From: an uncultured Armatimonadota bacterium | Lineage (GTDB): Bacteria > Armatimonadota > Fimbriimonadia > Fimbriimonadales > Fimbriimonadaceae | Assembly: GCA_903927025.1 (NCBI GenBank) | Contig: CAIYLG010000052.1 | Span: forward strand, 62,001 to 126,000 | Direction of reading: 5' to 3' | Length of the DNA stretch: 64,000 bases | Shown: piece after piece, positions 50,744 to 59,728 of the stretch | How the letters are laid out: each line of letters opens with the position of its first letter | Position numbering within the stretch: position 1 is the stretch's first letter | Position numbers and translations under genes: made by a program | Notes under the pieces: generated by a model | What the model was told of the DNA's origin: nothing | What the model saw: the letters and a program-made list of their open reading frames with translations, nothing else | Database searches by the model: none

Positions 50744-52816
50744 GTGAGGCGGTTCATCACATCGTTACCCGGGAAGGTTATTGGTCAGGTAGTTATCGCT
50801 GCCCTGGTCTTGCCTTCCGTTACACTGGCTCTATTCACCAGAGCAAGCGCGCAAATTGCGACGCTGCCGAGTTGGGCCGTGACAGAGTTTGTCAACAAGA
50901 AGTCCAGTGGCACGACGTATGGTGTTGTTGCGGCTAAAGCTCTCGCGAGTGAGCTAGCCAAAACGGGCCATGTCGATGTCGTCCCAGACGACACGATGAG
51001 CGGAGCCATCGGCCGATTGGCGATTTCATCGCCTCCAGACGGTCTTGTCAACCTGCTTCGGTTGGGTCAGGAAGTCGGCGCCACCTCGGTAACTCGAGGC
51101 GAGATCGTCGATTACCGCGTCCAAGCCGCTGGTGGGGGTCGACAGGCCTCGGTCATCATCCGAGTGGTCATCTATGATGTCGCTTCGGGACTTCCCGTCA
51201 ATGGCGCTGCGCTTCGCGGCGTATCATCGGTTCGATCTGGAACCGTATCAGACGAGACGCTGGTCGGAGATGCCTTTACTCAGGCATGTTCCTCTGCCGT
51301 CAAGGAAATTGAATCACATCGCCTCCCGGTTGGAACTGTTCTCAACACACAAGAGAATAAGGCTCTGATCAATAAGGGTTCACGATCTGGTTTCGTTTCG
51401 GGCCAGGAAGTCATCATCCTTCGAAATCACGAGCAGGTAGCTACCGGCCACGTGACCGAAGTTGAGCCAGACAGTTCCTACATCGTTGGCAACAACGTGG
51501 TTCGAGGCATTCAGCCTGGAGATCGCGTCCGAGTTGTCTTCAAAGTCGCCGATATTGATGTTGACCCTTCCGGCGGACCTCACGTCCGACCAGTTAAGAA
51601 CACTTCGTTCCCATCGGGTCTTCTTTCCCTCGGTCTGGTTATCGGACTAGTCGCAGCTCTCGTGGGCGGCGGTAACGGCGGTAGCGCGGGCACTGTTCAG
51701 GATGTCACGGCTAGCCCGTTCATCTACCTCAACAATGCACCTGCTATTCAGATCAACTGGAGCAACACCGCCTTCGCAGGTGGCACCTACCAGAAGGCTG
51801 CCTATCAGATCTGGAGATCAGACGTTCTGACGAACCCTGTGGGCGTTTCCCTTGGCAACGTCACGGACTTCGTGGATCCAGTTGGTTCTGGCACCTTGGC
51901 TGGCGGACTAACCTACTCCAGCTTCCCGCTTCAGACAGTTGGCAACAACACGGTCTGCACCTACAACAGCTCCGGGAACGCGTCCAATGCGGCTGCGATC
52001 CCAAGCATCACCCCGGGTACTTCTTACTACTATCAGGTAGAAGAAGTCTTCGACCTCCTTGCAATCGATCTTCCTAACGGTGGAACGAGTGTCACGGCAG
52101 GATCGACGAGCGGCGGAACAGGCTCAACCTCAACGGGTACAACCTCGACAGGTTCGACCTCCACCGGTTCAACTGGCGGCGGTACTGGAGGCTTAACTGG
52201 TTCCACCGGTGGTGGTACAGGCTCCACAGGCGGCGGTACTGGCTCCACGGGAACGACCTCAACGGGTTCGACTTCCACGGGATCCACAGGCACGACGTCT
52301 GGATCAACCTCAGGAAATCTGTGCTACTTCCTCTCCGCTCGTGTCACCGCGATTGGACAGGCAACGGCAATCAATCGGCCGGTTCTTAACCAGCCATCAG
52401 AGGGAACAACGGTTCAGGCTAACGCCGCAACTCAGTTCTCGGTCAATTCGGTAGTCGGATCACAGCCATTCGAAGCACAGTACGTCCTGGAGTTCTCCTC
52501 CACGCCGAACTTTGCCGCGGGTACGTTCTTCCGAATGCCAGGCTTCTACAGCTACGACACCGGAACAAACCTCAGCGCAGCTCAGAGCACTGTGAATCCG
52601 GCGTCCTACTTCCCGAATGCAACTCCGACCACCAATCTCTATTGGAGATTCGGAGCTCGCAATGCAGCCGACGTTCCAGGGCCATCGCCGGACGCACTCA
52701 CGAAGGAGAGATTCATCTTCTCGACTCCGCGACTGTTCCACGTACCTGCATCGTCTCCTCCTCCTCCAAAGAAGGTGGGCACCCACCGACACGTTGGAAC
52801 GGGCAAGGGTGGATAA
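50744..52816 (+). CDS. CsgG/FlgT-like surface protein with Fn3-like domain and Ser/Thr/Gly repeat
   Basis: 690 residues from a GTG with a good ribosome binding site. A signal peptide (about 1-37, 'VVIAALVLPSVTLALFTRAS') precedes a region (about 40-185, 'WAVTEFVNKKSSGTTYGVVA') that resembles CsgG and TolB-N-like folds. Residues about 190-270 resemble the FlgT C-terminal domain ('NKALINKGSRSGFVSGQEVI'). A hydrophobic segment lies at about 290-308 and an Fn3-like domain at about 325-440. Next is a low-complexity Ser/Thr/Gly stretch, then another beta domain and a basic Pro-rich end. It is the first of four envelope genes; the assignment rests on weak similarity. Confidence 0.65.
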   Translation: MRRFITSLPGKVIGQVVIAALVLPSVTLALFTRASAQIATLPSWAVTEFVNKKSSGTTYGVVAAKALASELAKTGHVDVVPDDTMSGAIGRLAISSPPDGLVNLLRLGQEVGATSVTRGEIVDYRVQAAGGGRQASVIIRVVIYDVASGLPVNGAALRGVSSVRSGTVSDETLVGDAFTQACSSAVKEIESHRLPVGTVLNTQENKALINKGSRSGFVSGQEVIILRNHEQVATGHVTEVEPDSSYIVGNNVVRGIQPGDRVRVVFKVADIDVDPSGGPHVRPVKNTSFPSGLLSLGLVIGLVAALVGGGNGGSAGTVQDVTASPFIYLNNAPAIQINWSNTAFAGGTYQKAAYQIWRSDVLTNPVGVSLGNVTDFVDPVGSGTLAGGLTYSSFPLQTVGNNTVCTYNSSGNASNAAAIPSITPGTSYYYQVEEVFDLLAIDLPNGGTSVTAGSTSGGTGSTSTGTTSTGSTSTGSTGGGTGGLTGSTGGGTGSTGGGTGSTGTTSTGSTSTGSTGTTSGSTSGNLCYFLSARVTAIGQATAINRPVLNQPSEGTTVQANAATQFSVNSVVGSQPFEAQYVLEFSSTPNFAAGTFFRMPGFYSYDTGTNLSAAQSTVNPASYFPNATPTTNLYWRFGARNAADVPGPSPDALTKERFIFSTPRLFHVPASSPPPPKKVGTHRHVGTGKGG
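52079..52316 (+). repeat. Ser/Thr/Gly coding repeat
   Basis: About 80 codons built from short degenerate units such as Gly-Ser-Thr-Ser-Thr and Gly-Ser-Thr-Gly-Gly-Gly-Thr, forming a flexible linker in the protein. The DNA repeats are imperfect, but unit number could change by slippage. Confidence 0.85.
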
Positions 52817-52885
52817 GCACTTTTAACGAAGTGCGACCTAAATGGCAACCTGCCCCCGTCTTACTAAAGGACGTGGGCAGGTTGC
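52817..52885 (+). other. Two hairpins between the first and second envelope genes
   Basis: GCACTT-TTAACG-AAGTGC (52817-52834) begins at the stop codon's edge. A second, longer hairpin has 11-base arms, GCAACCTGCCC (52845-52855) and GGGCAGGTTGC (52875-52885), with an inner CGTC/GACG pair. Neither is followed by T residues. They may slow polymerase, protect the upstream message or lower expression of the second gene. Confidence 0.6.
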
Positions 52886-52908
52886 TCCGCATTATTGAAG
52901 GAATCACG

Positions 52909-55824
52909 ATGAATCGCAATTATCGCAAGGCGCTCGTCTTACTGGGCATAACGGGGTGTTTGGCCGCCAGTGCAGTAGGGCAGGTCAATCCTCTTCCATA
53001 CCCCCCTATCATCATTGGACAGGTTCCATATGCTTCGGACTGGGTTATCAACTGTATCGACCCAACTTCGAAGACGAGCCCATATTCAACGGACTGGGCG
53101 ATCGAATACCAATACGACGCCCTGTTTGGCGCGGTAATGGGCGTTGCTGGAACTGTCAACTATTCCAAGTACTGTTTCCCGACCAGTGGCGTCACGCTCA
53201 ACATGGCGGGTCGTCTTGGTTTCTACGTTGGAACCGACCCATATCAGTATCAGACGAACGGTCTGCCTGATCCCAACTACGGAACGGGTGGTTCTTACCA
53301 GGACAACGACACCGGAAGCATTTTCGACGACGGTCTGGGACTCACCTTTGGCACCTATACCGGTGTTGCAGGCAACTTCTCGATCGCAAAGATTTTTCAG
53401 GGAGCTGCGACCGGAACCACCACTACAGGTTCTTACTTCGGTTCGACGGCTCTCTACCTCGCATACTGGGGCGCCAGTGACCGCTATTTTATCGGCGAAG
53501 CAGTCAACTCAAATATTGATGTTCGCCTGAGAGTCGACGTTCTTGGAGACGCCGCTCGATGTGAGTGGAGACTTACCAATACGGCCACATCGGCCGAAAT
53601 CGTAGGTATGTGGTTTGGTCAGTGGGTCATGTTCAATGGTGTTCAAGGAGCCCACACCGCAGACTACGTCACGGTGCCTGGCTTGCCGCCTCTCACGACT
53701 GACTGCAGCTTCGCAACGAATCCTGGAACAGTTTCGAACGGCATCATCCAGAAGCAGCTGCCGCCGTACCTTAACTACGGCGCTGACCAGTCACTCGCTT
53801 ATGGTCTTCAAATCGTCCTTCAGCCATCGGCTCAGATTCCAGACCAGACCCCAGCGGACAGCATTGACGTTGGTAAGAATGGTTGGCTCTTGGGCTCTAT
53901 GACTGCTGGTGATGGAGCGATGCCGGACGTTATGATTCCGGATACACCCATGATCAACGGGGACGATGCCTACATTGAGAAGTGGAATCCAACCCAGGTT
54001 GGCGCTGCCGGTAGCGGAAACGAAGTTCGCACCATCGTTGCTTACTACCGAAGCACTTGGAGCACATCCGACTACGCAAAGCCGTATTCGGTGGTTCTCG
54101 ATGCTCCTCCAGTCATCGCAACCGCTTCGGGCAATCCCAACACTTTCTCCAACGCAACGCCTTACTTCAATCTGATCGTCAACATTGACGATACGAGAGG
54201 CTTTTCAACCAACGATCAGTCGATTCCTCTACAGGGTGTTGAAATTGATGTCGACCTTCCTCCTGGAATGAGCGACTACAACAATGCAAACAGCAGCCAC
54301 TTGGTGCAGTACCTGTCCACGGTTCCTCCTCAGACGGTTGAGCATGTGACCTTCAAAGTTGCAGTTGATCCAACGATCTTCGGCAACCAGCAGTACACCG
54401 TGACTGTGAAGCCAAATCCTGGTCCCACTAAGGTTCTTACTGGAACGATTGTGGTTGCATCACAGCCATATCTGAAGCTCAGCGGCACGGCAAACCTTGT
54501 TGCTGCACCTTGGCAGTTCCAGTCTGGTGACTGGGCGACTATTCTTGGAGCCAACAGCGGTCTCGTGCTGGACCAAGACTTCCAAGTCTTCGGTTGGGAC
54601 CCAATCGCGCAGGACTACTACCTGCAGACAAACCCAGGTCGAGGATTCGGTGCCTTCGTTATCGCTGCTCAGGGAGTAGGTAACGTTGCTCTTGGCGGCA
54701 GCCCGACCCAAGTTCAGGACCTTTCGACAGACGCTCCGCAGATCTATCTCCAGCCAGGCTGGAATCTGATCGCGAATCCATACAACTATGCGATTCCGAT
54801 TGGACAGATGGTCGGTGTTCCGACTGCTGACAACAAGAACACGTACACCTTTGCTGGTCTTGCCAACTCAGGCTACATCAGCGGATACCTCGCTTACTGG
54901 GATCCTCAGATTCAGGGCTACAACGAGTTGAACAACACCACTGACATGATGTTGCCCAACACGGGATACTGGATCTTTGTTCTCAGCTCTCAGCCAGTTC
55001 TGTTGGACTTCAAGGCTGTAACTCAGGCATTCCTTCCTGGAATCCCAGACAACTACAACAACCACCCGCCGAAGAAGGTTCAGACTGCTTCGCTGGACGT
55101 GGCTCCGCTCTGGTCCCTGCAGCTTGCGGCTCGCTCCAACGGCATGGTCGATGGAAAGACATCGATCGGTCAGGCGGCGAGTGCACAGGTTGCCAAGGTT
55201 CTCAGCAAGCCGAAGCCGCCAATCGCACCAGTCAAGAACGCTATCTCAAGTGCAATCGTCATTCCAAACGGAGTGCGAACCATGCGACTCGGATCGGCTC
55301 TCACGGCTCAGAGCGTTACCAACCAGACTTGGGAGTGGGATGTTTCCACTCAGAACTCTGGCGCAGTTACCCTCACATGGCCCAACCTGAGCTCGCTTCC
55401 CAGCAACGTTTCCCTTACCCTCACGGATACGGCAAGCGGCGCGGTGAAGAATCTGCGAACGAACACCAGCTACACCTACCAGAGCGGTTCTCTCTCGACC
55501 CACAAGTTCAAAGTTGCGGTTCGAGTAGGTGTGCCTCTACCTGTCATCCAGTCCGTAACTGCTAACGCAGTTCAACCAGCGGCCAAGGTCTCCTATGACC
55601 TCTCGGTCAATGCGACGACGACCGTTACCGTGAAGAGCGGTTCGACAATCATCGCTACCCTGGTTCGAAATCGGGCAGATGCATCGGGATCCAACACCAC
55701 GACGTGGAACTACCTTGACACCGCCAATCGGCCAGCCAAGAAGGGAACCTACATCGTGACGGTCAGCTCAACCCCATCCGGTGGAGCGACCACAACAAAG
55801 ACAACCACTGTTACTGTTCGCTAA
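52909..55824 (+). CDS. Large secreted surface protein with tandem 'WNLIANPY' domains and FlgD-like end
   Basis: 971 residues from ATG 52909, which follows GAAGGA and gives a signal peptide ('ALVLLGITGCLAASAVGQ'); the frame open upstream to 52642 overlaps the previous gene and is ignored. The first 550 residues are beta-rich with many Tyr, Asn and Thr and no known family. Then come two related modules ('FQVFGWDPIAQDYYLQT' and 'GWNLIANPYNYAIPIGQM ... AYWDPQIQGYNELNNTT ... GYWIFVL'). The last 85 residues look like the FlgD Ig-like domain ('TTTWNYLDTANRPAKKGTYI'). It is probably exported to the cell surface. Confidence 0.7.
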   Translation: MNRNYRKALVLLGITGCLAASAVGQVNPLPYPPIIIGQVPYASDWVINCIDPTSKTSPYSTDWAIEYQYDALFGAVMGVAGTVNYSKYCFPTSGVTLNMAGRLGFYVGTDPYQYQTNGLPDPNYGTGGSYQDNDTGSIFDDGLGLTFGTYTGVAGNFSIAKIFQGAATGTTTTGSYFGSTALYLAYWGASDRYFIGEAVNSNIDVRLRVDVLGDAARCEWRLTNTATSAEIVGMWFGQWVMFNGVQGAHTADYVTVPGLPPLTTDCSFATNPGTVSNGIIQKQLPPYLNYGADQSLAYGLQIVLQPSAQIPDQTPADSIDVGKNGWLLGSMTAGDGAMPDVMIPDTPMINGDDAYIEKWNPTQVGAAGSGNEVRTIVAYYRSTWSTSDYAKPYSVVLDAPPVIATASGNPNTFSNATPYFNLIVNIDDTRGFSTNDQSIPLQGVEIDVDLPPGMSDYNNANSSHLVQYLSTVPPQTVEHVTFKVAVDPTIFGNQQYTVTVKPNPGPTKVLTGTIVVASQPYLKLSGTANLVAAPWQFQSGDWATILGANSGLVLDQDFQVFGWDPIAQDYYLQTNPGRGFGAFVIAAQGVGNVALGGSPTQVQDLSTDAPQIYLQPGWNLIANPYNYAIPIGQMVGVPTADNKNTYTFAGLANSGYISGYLAYWDPQIQGYNELNNTTDMMLPNTGYWIFVLSSQPVLLDFKAVTQAFLPGIPDNYNNHPPKKVQTASLDVAPLWSLQLAARSNGMVDGKTSIGQAASAQVAKVLSKPKPPIAPVKNAISSAIVIPNGVRTMRLGSALTAQSVTNQTWEWDVSTQNSGAVTLTWPNLSSLPSNVSLTLTDTASGAVKNLRTNTSYTYQSGSLSTHKFKVAVRVGVPLPVIQSVTANAVQPAAKVSYDLSVNATTTVTVKSGSTIIATLVRNRADASGSNTTTWNYLDTANRPAKKGTYIVTVSSTPSGGATTTKTTTVTVR

Positions 55825-55834
55825 CAGCCTGTCG

Positions 55835-55867
55835 AACTCGAGGACGCTCTCAAGGCGTCCTCGAGTT
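55835..55867 (+). other. Perfect 13-base hairpin after the large surface protein gene
   Basis: AACTCGAGGACGC (55835-55847) and GCGTCCTCGAGTT (55855-55867) enclose a 7-base loop. No T tract follows, and the next gene starts 38 bases later. The core GGACGC-N7-GCGTCC is the same as in the hairpin at 6756-6778. Confidence 0.75.
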
Positions 55868-55905
55868 ACATCTTTAAGATCCTCCTCCCATTCTTGGGAT
55901 TGAAA

Positions 55906-57930
55906 ATGCGAACCGCACGCACGCTTACAGCCCTTTCCTTCCTTATGCTGTGTTGCGTCGCGTATTGCGATTCGACGATTCGCTTAACGTCTTTCCCCAG
56001 CCTCGGAATTGTTGCAGACGGTCACAGCACTGTGACCATCACCGCTGAGATTAGGGACCAGAGTGGCCGCTCAGTTGCAGACGGAACCCGAGTTGTTTGG
56101 ACTTGTGACAAAGGGCAATTCCGAGAGAGCGTCACAACAACCGTCAACGGTTACACCAAAGGCATTCTTGTAGCCGGAACGGAACCCGGCGAGGCGACGA
56201 TCACCTCGACTGCACTTGGTGGCGATGCGAGTCCTAGCACGTTAAAATATAATTTCGCCTCGGACCGAAACGAGCTGTCTTCCGCAAAGGAATATGTTGA
56301 AGTAGTTACGAACGGCTACATGCAGTACACGGCCGACCAGCATATTCTTGGAGCTGCAGGTCCCAAGGGTGGAGTCTCCGTTAGGTATCGCGACCTAACC
56401 ATCACGGCAGACGACATTCAATATGATCTCAATAATTACGAGATTCGTGCTCGTCACGCTATCCTCACGATGGGCAAGGGTCCGAAGCGGAACTTCGACG
56501 AACTATTCATTCGCTTGAAGTCGCGAACTGGGTTTGGAACCACAGAGTACATGGGCCAAAGGTGGAGTTCTGTGGCATCTGCGGGTCTGGGAATTGCATT
56601 TGTTAACCAGAATCCAAAGGGAACTGCTTCGCTACCACCGGAGGAGAAGCACTATGGTCTGGTCCGAGTGACAAGAACCGATGTCTATCCTGTTGCGCTC
56701 AATGCCACAGCCTTTTTTCGATTTGAAGACCAGAGCCACTCTCCTTCATCTATTTCGGCGAAAAAGGCCATCGTCTTTCCCAAGCGGATGATTCAGTTCC
56801 AGCGGGCTGAGATCTATGTAGCTGGATCTAAGGTGATGAAGATGCCGCTCTACGAGTACAACATCAACCAGGCCAGTCCGCTAGTTACGGAGAGCATGGT
56901 TGGGGTTGTTAACAGCCAGGTGCAGGTCAACTATCCGTACATCGTCTCAATGAAGCCCGGGCAAACCGCGCTTTTCCGGTTCAGAACAGGCGACGAGTAT
57001 GGCCGTGGCGCAACGACTGATCACGGTGCGTTCCTTGACTATGAACTGAACTGGGATCGTGGCGACGATATGCAGGGAGGCTTGGTCTTCTCTGGCATCG
57101 GTCGAAACGACTGGGCGATTGGGGCGAGTCAGTACATGCGAATTGACGATCGATCTTCATTCTCAACCCAGGTTCTCTCACCGACTGGAAGATCGTATTT
57201 GGGAAGCGGCACCGTCAATCGCCAGTTCGACGGCTTTTCGGCGTCGATCAACGGAGATGTAACCCGTACGGTTCAGGGGATCCAATACACATCCTCCCAA
57301 TATGGAGCCTCGATTGATAAAGACCCCATCAAAATGGGAGCCCTTCCGTTGCGCCTTAACTTAGAGCTCACCGCAACTGGAGCCTTCAACCAGTTGATCA
57401 ACGAGTCCCAAACTGGTGTAGGAGGACGAGCCCGGCTTCAGTCGCTGCCGATAGGCATTGACCCCAACACCAGCCTGCTAAGCAGTTTTACAACGAGCTA
57501 CCTAACTGGCCAGAACGAACTGCATGGTCTCCAGTATCTTGCATCGGTCTCCTTGAGCCACCGATTCAACTCATCAACATCCTCGGTGTTCACTTACAAC
57601 TTTACGGATGACGGATTCAATGACAATGTCATTGGAAAGCATGAAATCGCCATGAACGGGTTCTACACCCGCGGGCCCGTAAACATGTCCGTAATCGCCA
57701 GTAAGAGCCTGGATATTGAGCGAGCAACTGTTTTCGGTGACCTCTCCTACCGGGTTAGCAAGCTTTGGAGACTCAAGACCGGATACACCTATGATCGGTA
57801 TCTGGGCACGACGTATCTCGACTATAACTTCGGATTCGGCTACCGCATGGGCTGGAAGGAAGTCGGTTTGATTTGGACGGAGCAGACGCAGCGCGTTGGG
57901 TTACAGCTACTTGGCACGACGATTTATTAG
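55906..57930 (+). CDS. Big-1 domain, OstA-like domain and outer-membrane beta-barrel
   Basis: 674 residues from ATG 55906; the TTG at 55894 is in frame but less likely. After a signal peptide (about 1-22, 'ALSFLMLCCVAYC'), residues about 25-115 resemble an invasin-type Big-1 domain ('ADGHSTVTITAEIRDQSGRS', 'GTEPGEATITSTALG'). Residues about 130-215 look like the OstA/LptA-type beta-jellyroll ('VRYRDLTITADDIQYDLNNY'). The last 400 residues are a long barrel that ends in ...LLGTTIY. The order recalls LptD, but no LptD-specific motif is clear. It may assemble or export a glycolipid or surface polymer. Confidence 0.6.
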   Translation: MRTARTLTALSFLMLCCVAYCDSTIRLTSFPSLGIVADGHSTVTITAEIRDQSGRSVADGTRVVWTCDKGQFRESVTTTVNGYTKGILVAGTEPGEATITSTALGGDASPSTLKYNFASDRNELSSAKEYVEVVTNGYMQYTADQHILGAAGPKGGVSVRYRDLTITADDIQYDLNNYEIRARHAILTMGKGPKRNFDELFIRLKSRTGFGTTEYMGQRWSSVASAGLGIAFVNQNPKGTASLPPEEKHYGLVRVTRTDVYPVALNATAFFRFEDQSHSPSSISAKKAIVFPKRMIQFQRAEIYVAGSKVMKMPLYEYNINQASPLVTESMVGVVNSQVQVNYPYIVSMKPGQTALFRFRTGDEYGRGATTDHGAFLDYELNWDRGDDMQGGLVFSGIGRNDWAIGASQYMRIDDRSSFSTQVLSPTGRSYLGSGTVNRQFDGFSASINGDVTRTVQGIQYTSSQYGASIDKDPIKMGALPLRLNLELTATGAFNQLINESQTGVGGRARLQSLPIGIDPNTSLLSSFTTSYLTGQNELHGLQYLASVSLSHRFNSSTSSVFTYNFTDDGFNDNVIGKHEIAMNGFYTRGPVNMSVIASKSLDIERATVFGDLSYRVSKLWRLKTGYTYDRYLGTTYLDYNFGFGYRMGWKEVGLIWTEQTQRVGLQLLGTTIY

Positions 57931-59728
57931 TGCCATCTCCATCGCAGCCGCTGTCTCCGCCGCATCCTTTGGTTACGGTCAGGCATTTGGTCGCTTCGGA
58001 TATACCCAGTCCGCAGACATGCCGGGCCTTCGCGTTAACAAGGAAGGCTTCATCGCCAAAGATGTTGCTTCGGACAAGATCTATTTTAAGGAGCCATCCA
58101 AGCTTTGGAAAGCGGTTGCAACCACAGACATAGAGCAAATAGTGCAGCTCTCCGGCTTCAAGGGATCGCCGTCCAAAGCGAGCTTTAACCTTCTCGCTCC
58201 AGGTTTCTCTCTCTATTTTCAATCTGGACTGCAGCTGAGACTTCACTGTCAAAGTGCCCCGTTCCTGACTTGGCCCGATGGCAGTGTCGCCCAAGGGGTT
58301 GCCACGCCAAATGTCAAATGGCTGATCCTCTCTTTTCGAGACAATCAGCCACCCCTCGCGATCGGGTTTCCAGGTTCTCCTTCCAGTCTGACGATTTCCG
58401 GAAAGTCAGGAGATTGGACGCTAGAAGGTCCGACTGACTTCAAAGGCTGGGTGAGAATTGGGCTTCCTGTTGGCCTCGAGCAGAAGCCCGCCACAACCGC
58501 CTCCAGCCTCGGACGGCTGGCTAAGGAGGCGGGTCCAGGAATGATCAACTGGTCACAAATGCCGCCTCATCTCCTCAAGGTCAGCTACGATCAGGACCTG
58601 TACTCTGTGACAGCCACTTGGCAGTTTGATCATCCGGGCGCCGTTGTTCCGGCTGCGGCTCAGTTGGCGTACCTCGGTGGCTACCCTCTAACTGTAAAGT
58701 CGGAAACCACTCGATTTCCGGGGTGGACCGAAGCGGGTCCAATTGATGTTCTCAAAGGGACATCACTTTCCATTCGCTTTCCGGTGAGAAGGATCCCCAC
58801 AGGTCGCGCGCTTGCTATTGGGCAATCGCCATCAGCCGCGAAGAAGCCTGTGCATTCTGCCAATATCGCGGGTATCGCCGAGTTGGCCGAAGCCGCGCTG
58901 ACGGCTGACCGTGACGCCGACACGCGAAAGGCAGCTGAAGATTCCATTCAGGAATTTGTCAGCCAGGCCCCTTATTTTGCGGAGCCTTGGACGCGCCAGC
59001 AGCTGCCCTTTTCGGAGTCGGGAGAAGGCATTGACAGTACCGCGGCGGAAGCTATGTTGATGCAGGCCGTCACAAGCACATCCAGGGCAACCTCAGAATC
59101 CAACTCTCTGCTCACATCCGTAGGATGGAGATTGGATTGGCTTACCTGGCAGGTCTGGGTTGCCGACAAGGATGTTTCCGAACGCTCAGCTGCGCTTGCG
59201 GCCGTAGCGGCGGCTCTCTGTCCTGAAACTGAGCGTAGGTTGACTGCCGGCATGTTGCAGGCGGGGTTGAGTGCCATTCGAGGTCTGGAGCGGTGGAAGC
59301 GCCGTGAGGGGCTCGTGACGACCCCTTCGACCCACTTGGAATCTATGTTTGGTATCCGTAAGGCTTTATTTGGGCTCGTGGGACAACCCGAACCAGGCGA
59401 AGGTTACGTTCAAGTACTGACCAGCCCTCTTCGAGTCTTTAGCGATTCCGGTGTGGGATTGCTTCAAGTGGGTCAGGATTTTGTATTGAAGACTTCACTT
59501 CCTAAAGGGAAGAACTCGGTGCTGATGCTTGCAACGGCCTACCCGATTGAAGTCAGCGAGCGGAAGAACGTTACGATCCGCAAAGTGGAGTCAGCACTGG
59601 GCTTCACCGAAATTCATTGCATTTCCTCCGGTGGAGGCGAGTGCGAATTCAAGGTTGTCTTGCCAGCATTTGGGAAATTCCCACCGAAGTCCGTCCCAGC
59701 ACCAAGCTATACCGAGCAACGCCGCTAA
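57896..59728 (+). CDS. Secreted protein, unknown (last gene of the envelope operon)
   Basis: 610 residues from a TTG that overlaps the end of the barrel gene by 35 bases; no alternative start gives the signal peptide ('FISAISIAAAVSAASFGYGQ'). The first half is beta-rich ('TWPDGSVAQGVATPNVKWLI', 'TWQFDHPGAVV'). The second half is helical and Ala-rich, with paired Trp ('RLDWLTWQVWVADKD'). No family is recognised. Its stop is interlocked with that of the convergent nadB gene in CTAA at 59725-59728. Confidence 0.65.
   Translation: MGYSYLARRFISAISIAAAVSAASFGYGQAFGRFGYTQSADMPGLRVNKEGFIAKDVASDKIYFKEPSKLWKAVATTDIEQIVQLSGFKGSPSKASFNLLAPGFSLYFQSGLQLRLHCQSAPFLTWPDGSVAQGVATPNVKWLILSFRDNQPPLAIGFPGSPSSLTISGKSGDWTLEGPTDFKGWVRIGLPVGLEQKPATTASSLGRLAKEAGPGMINWSQMPPHLLKVSYDQDLYSVTATWQFDHPGAVVPAAAQLAYLGGYPLTVKSETTRFPGWTEAGPIDVLKGTSLSIRFPVRRIPTGRALAIGQSPSAAKKPVHSANIAGIAELAEAALTADRDADTRKAAEDSIQEFVSQAPYFAEPWTRQQLPFSESGEGIDSTAAEAMLMQAVTSTSRATSESNSLLTSVGWRLDWLTWQVWVADKDVSERSAALAAVAAALCPETERRLTAGMLQAGLSAIRGLERWKRREGLVTTPSTHLESMFGIRKALFGLVGQPEPGEGYVQVLTSPLRVFSDSGVGLLQVGQDFVLKTSLPKGKNSVLMLATAYPIEVSERKNVTIRKVESALGFTEIHCISSGGGECEFKVVLPAFGKFPPKSVPAPSYTEQRR

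Noticed and set aside
52079-52316. CRISPR array or tandem DNA repeat
   Set aside because: The repeats are short, in frame and code for a Ser/Thr/Gly linker; there are no spacers.
52642-52908. Longer N-terminus for the large surface protein
   Set aside because: The extra part overlaps the end of the previous gene and crosses two hairpins; ATG 52909 has a ribosome binding site and a signal peptide.
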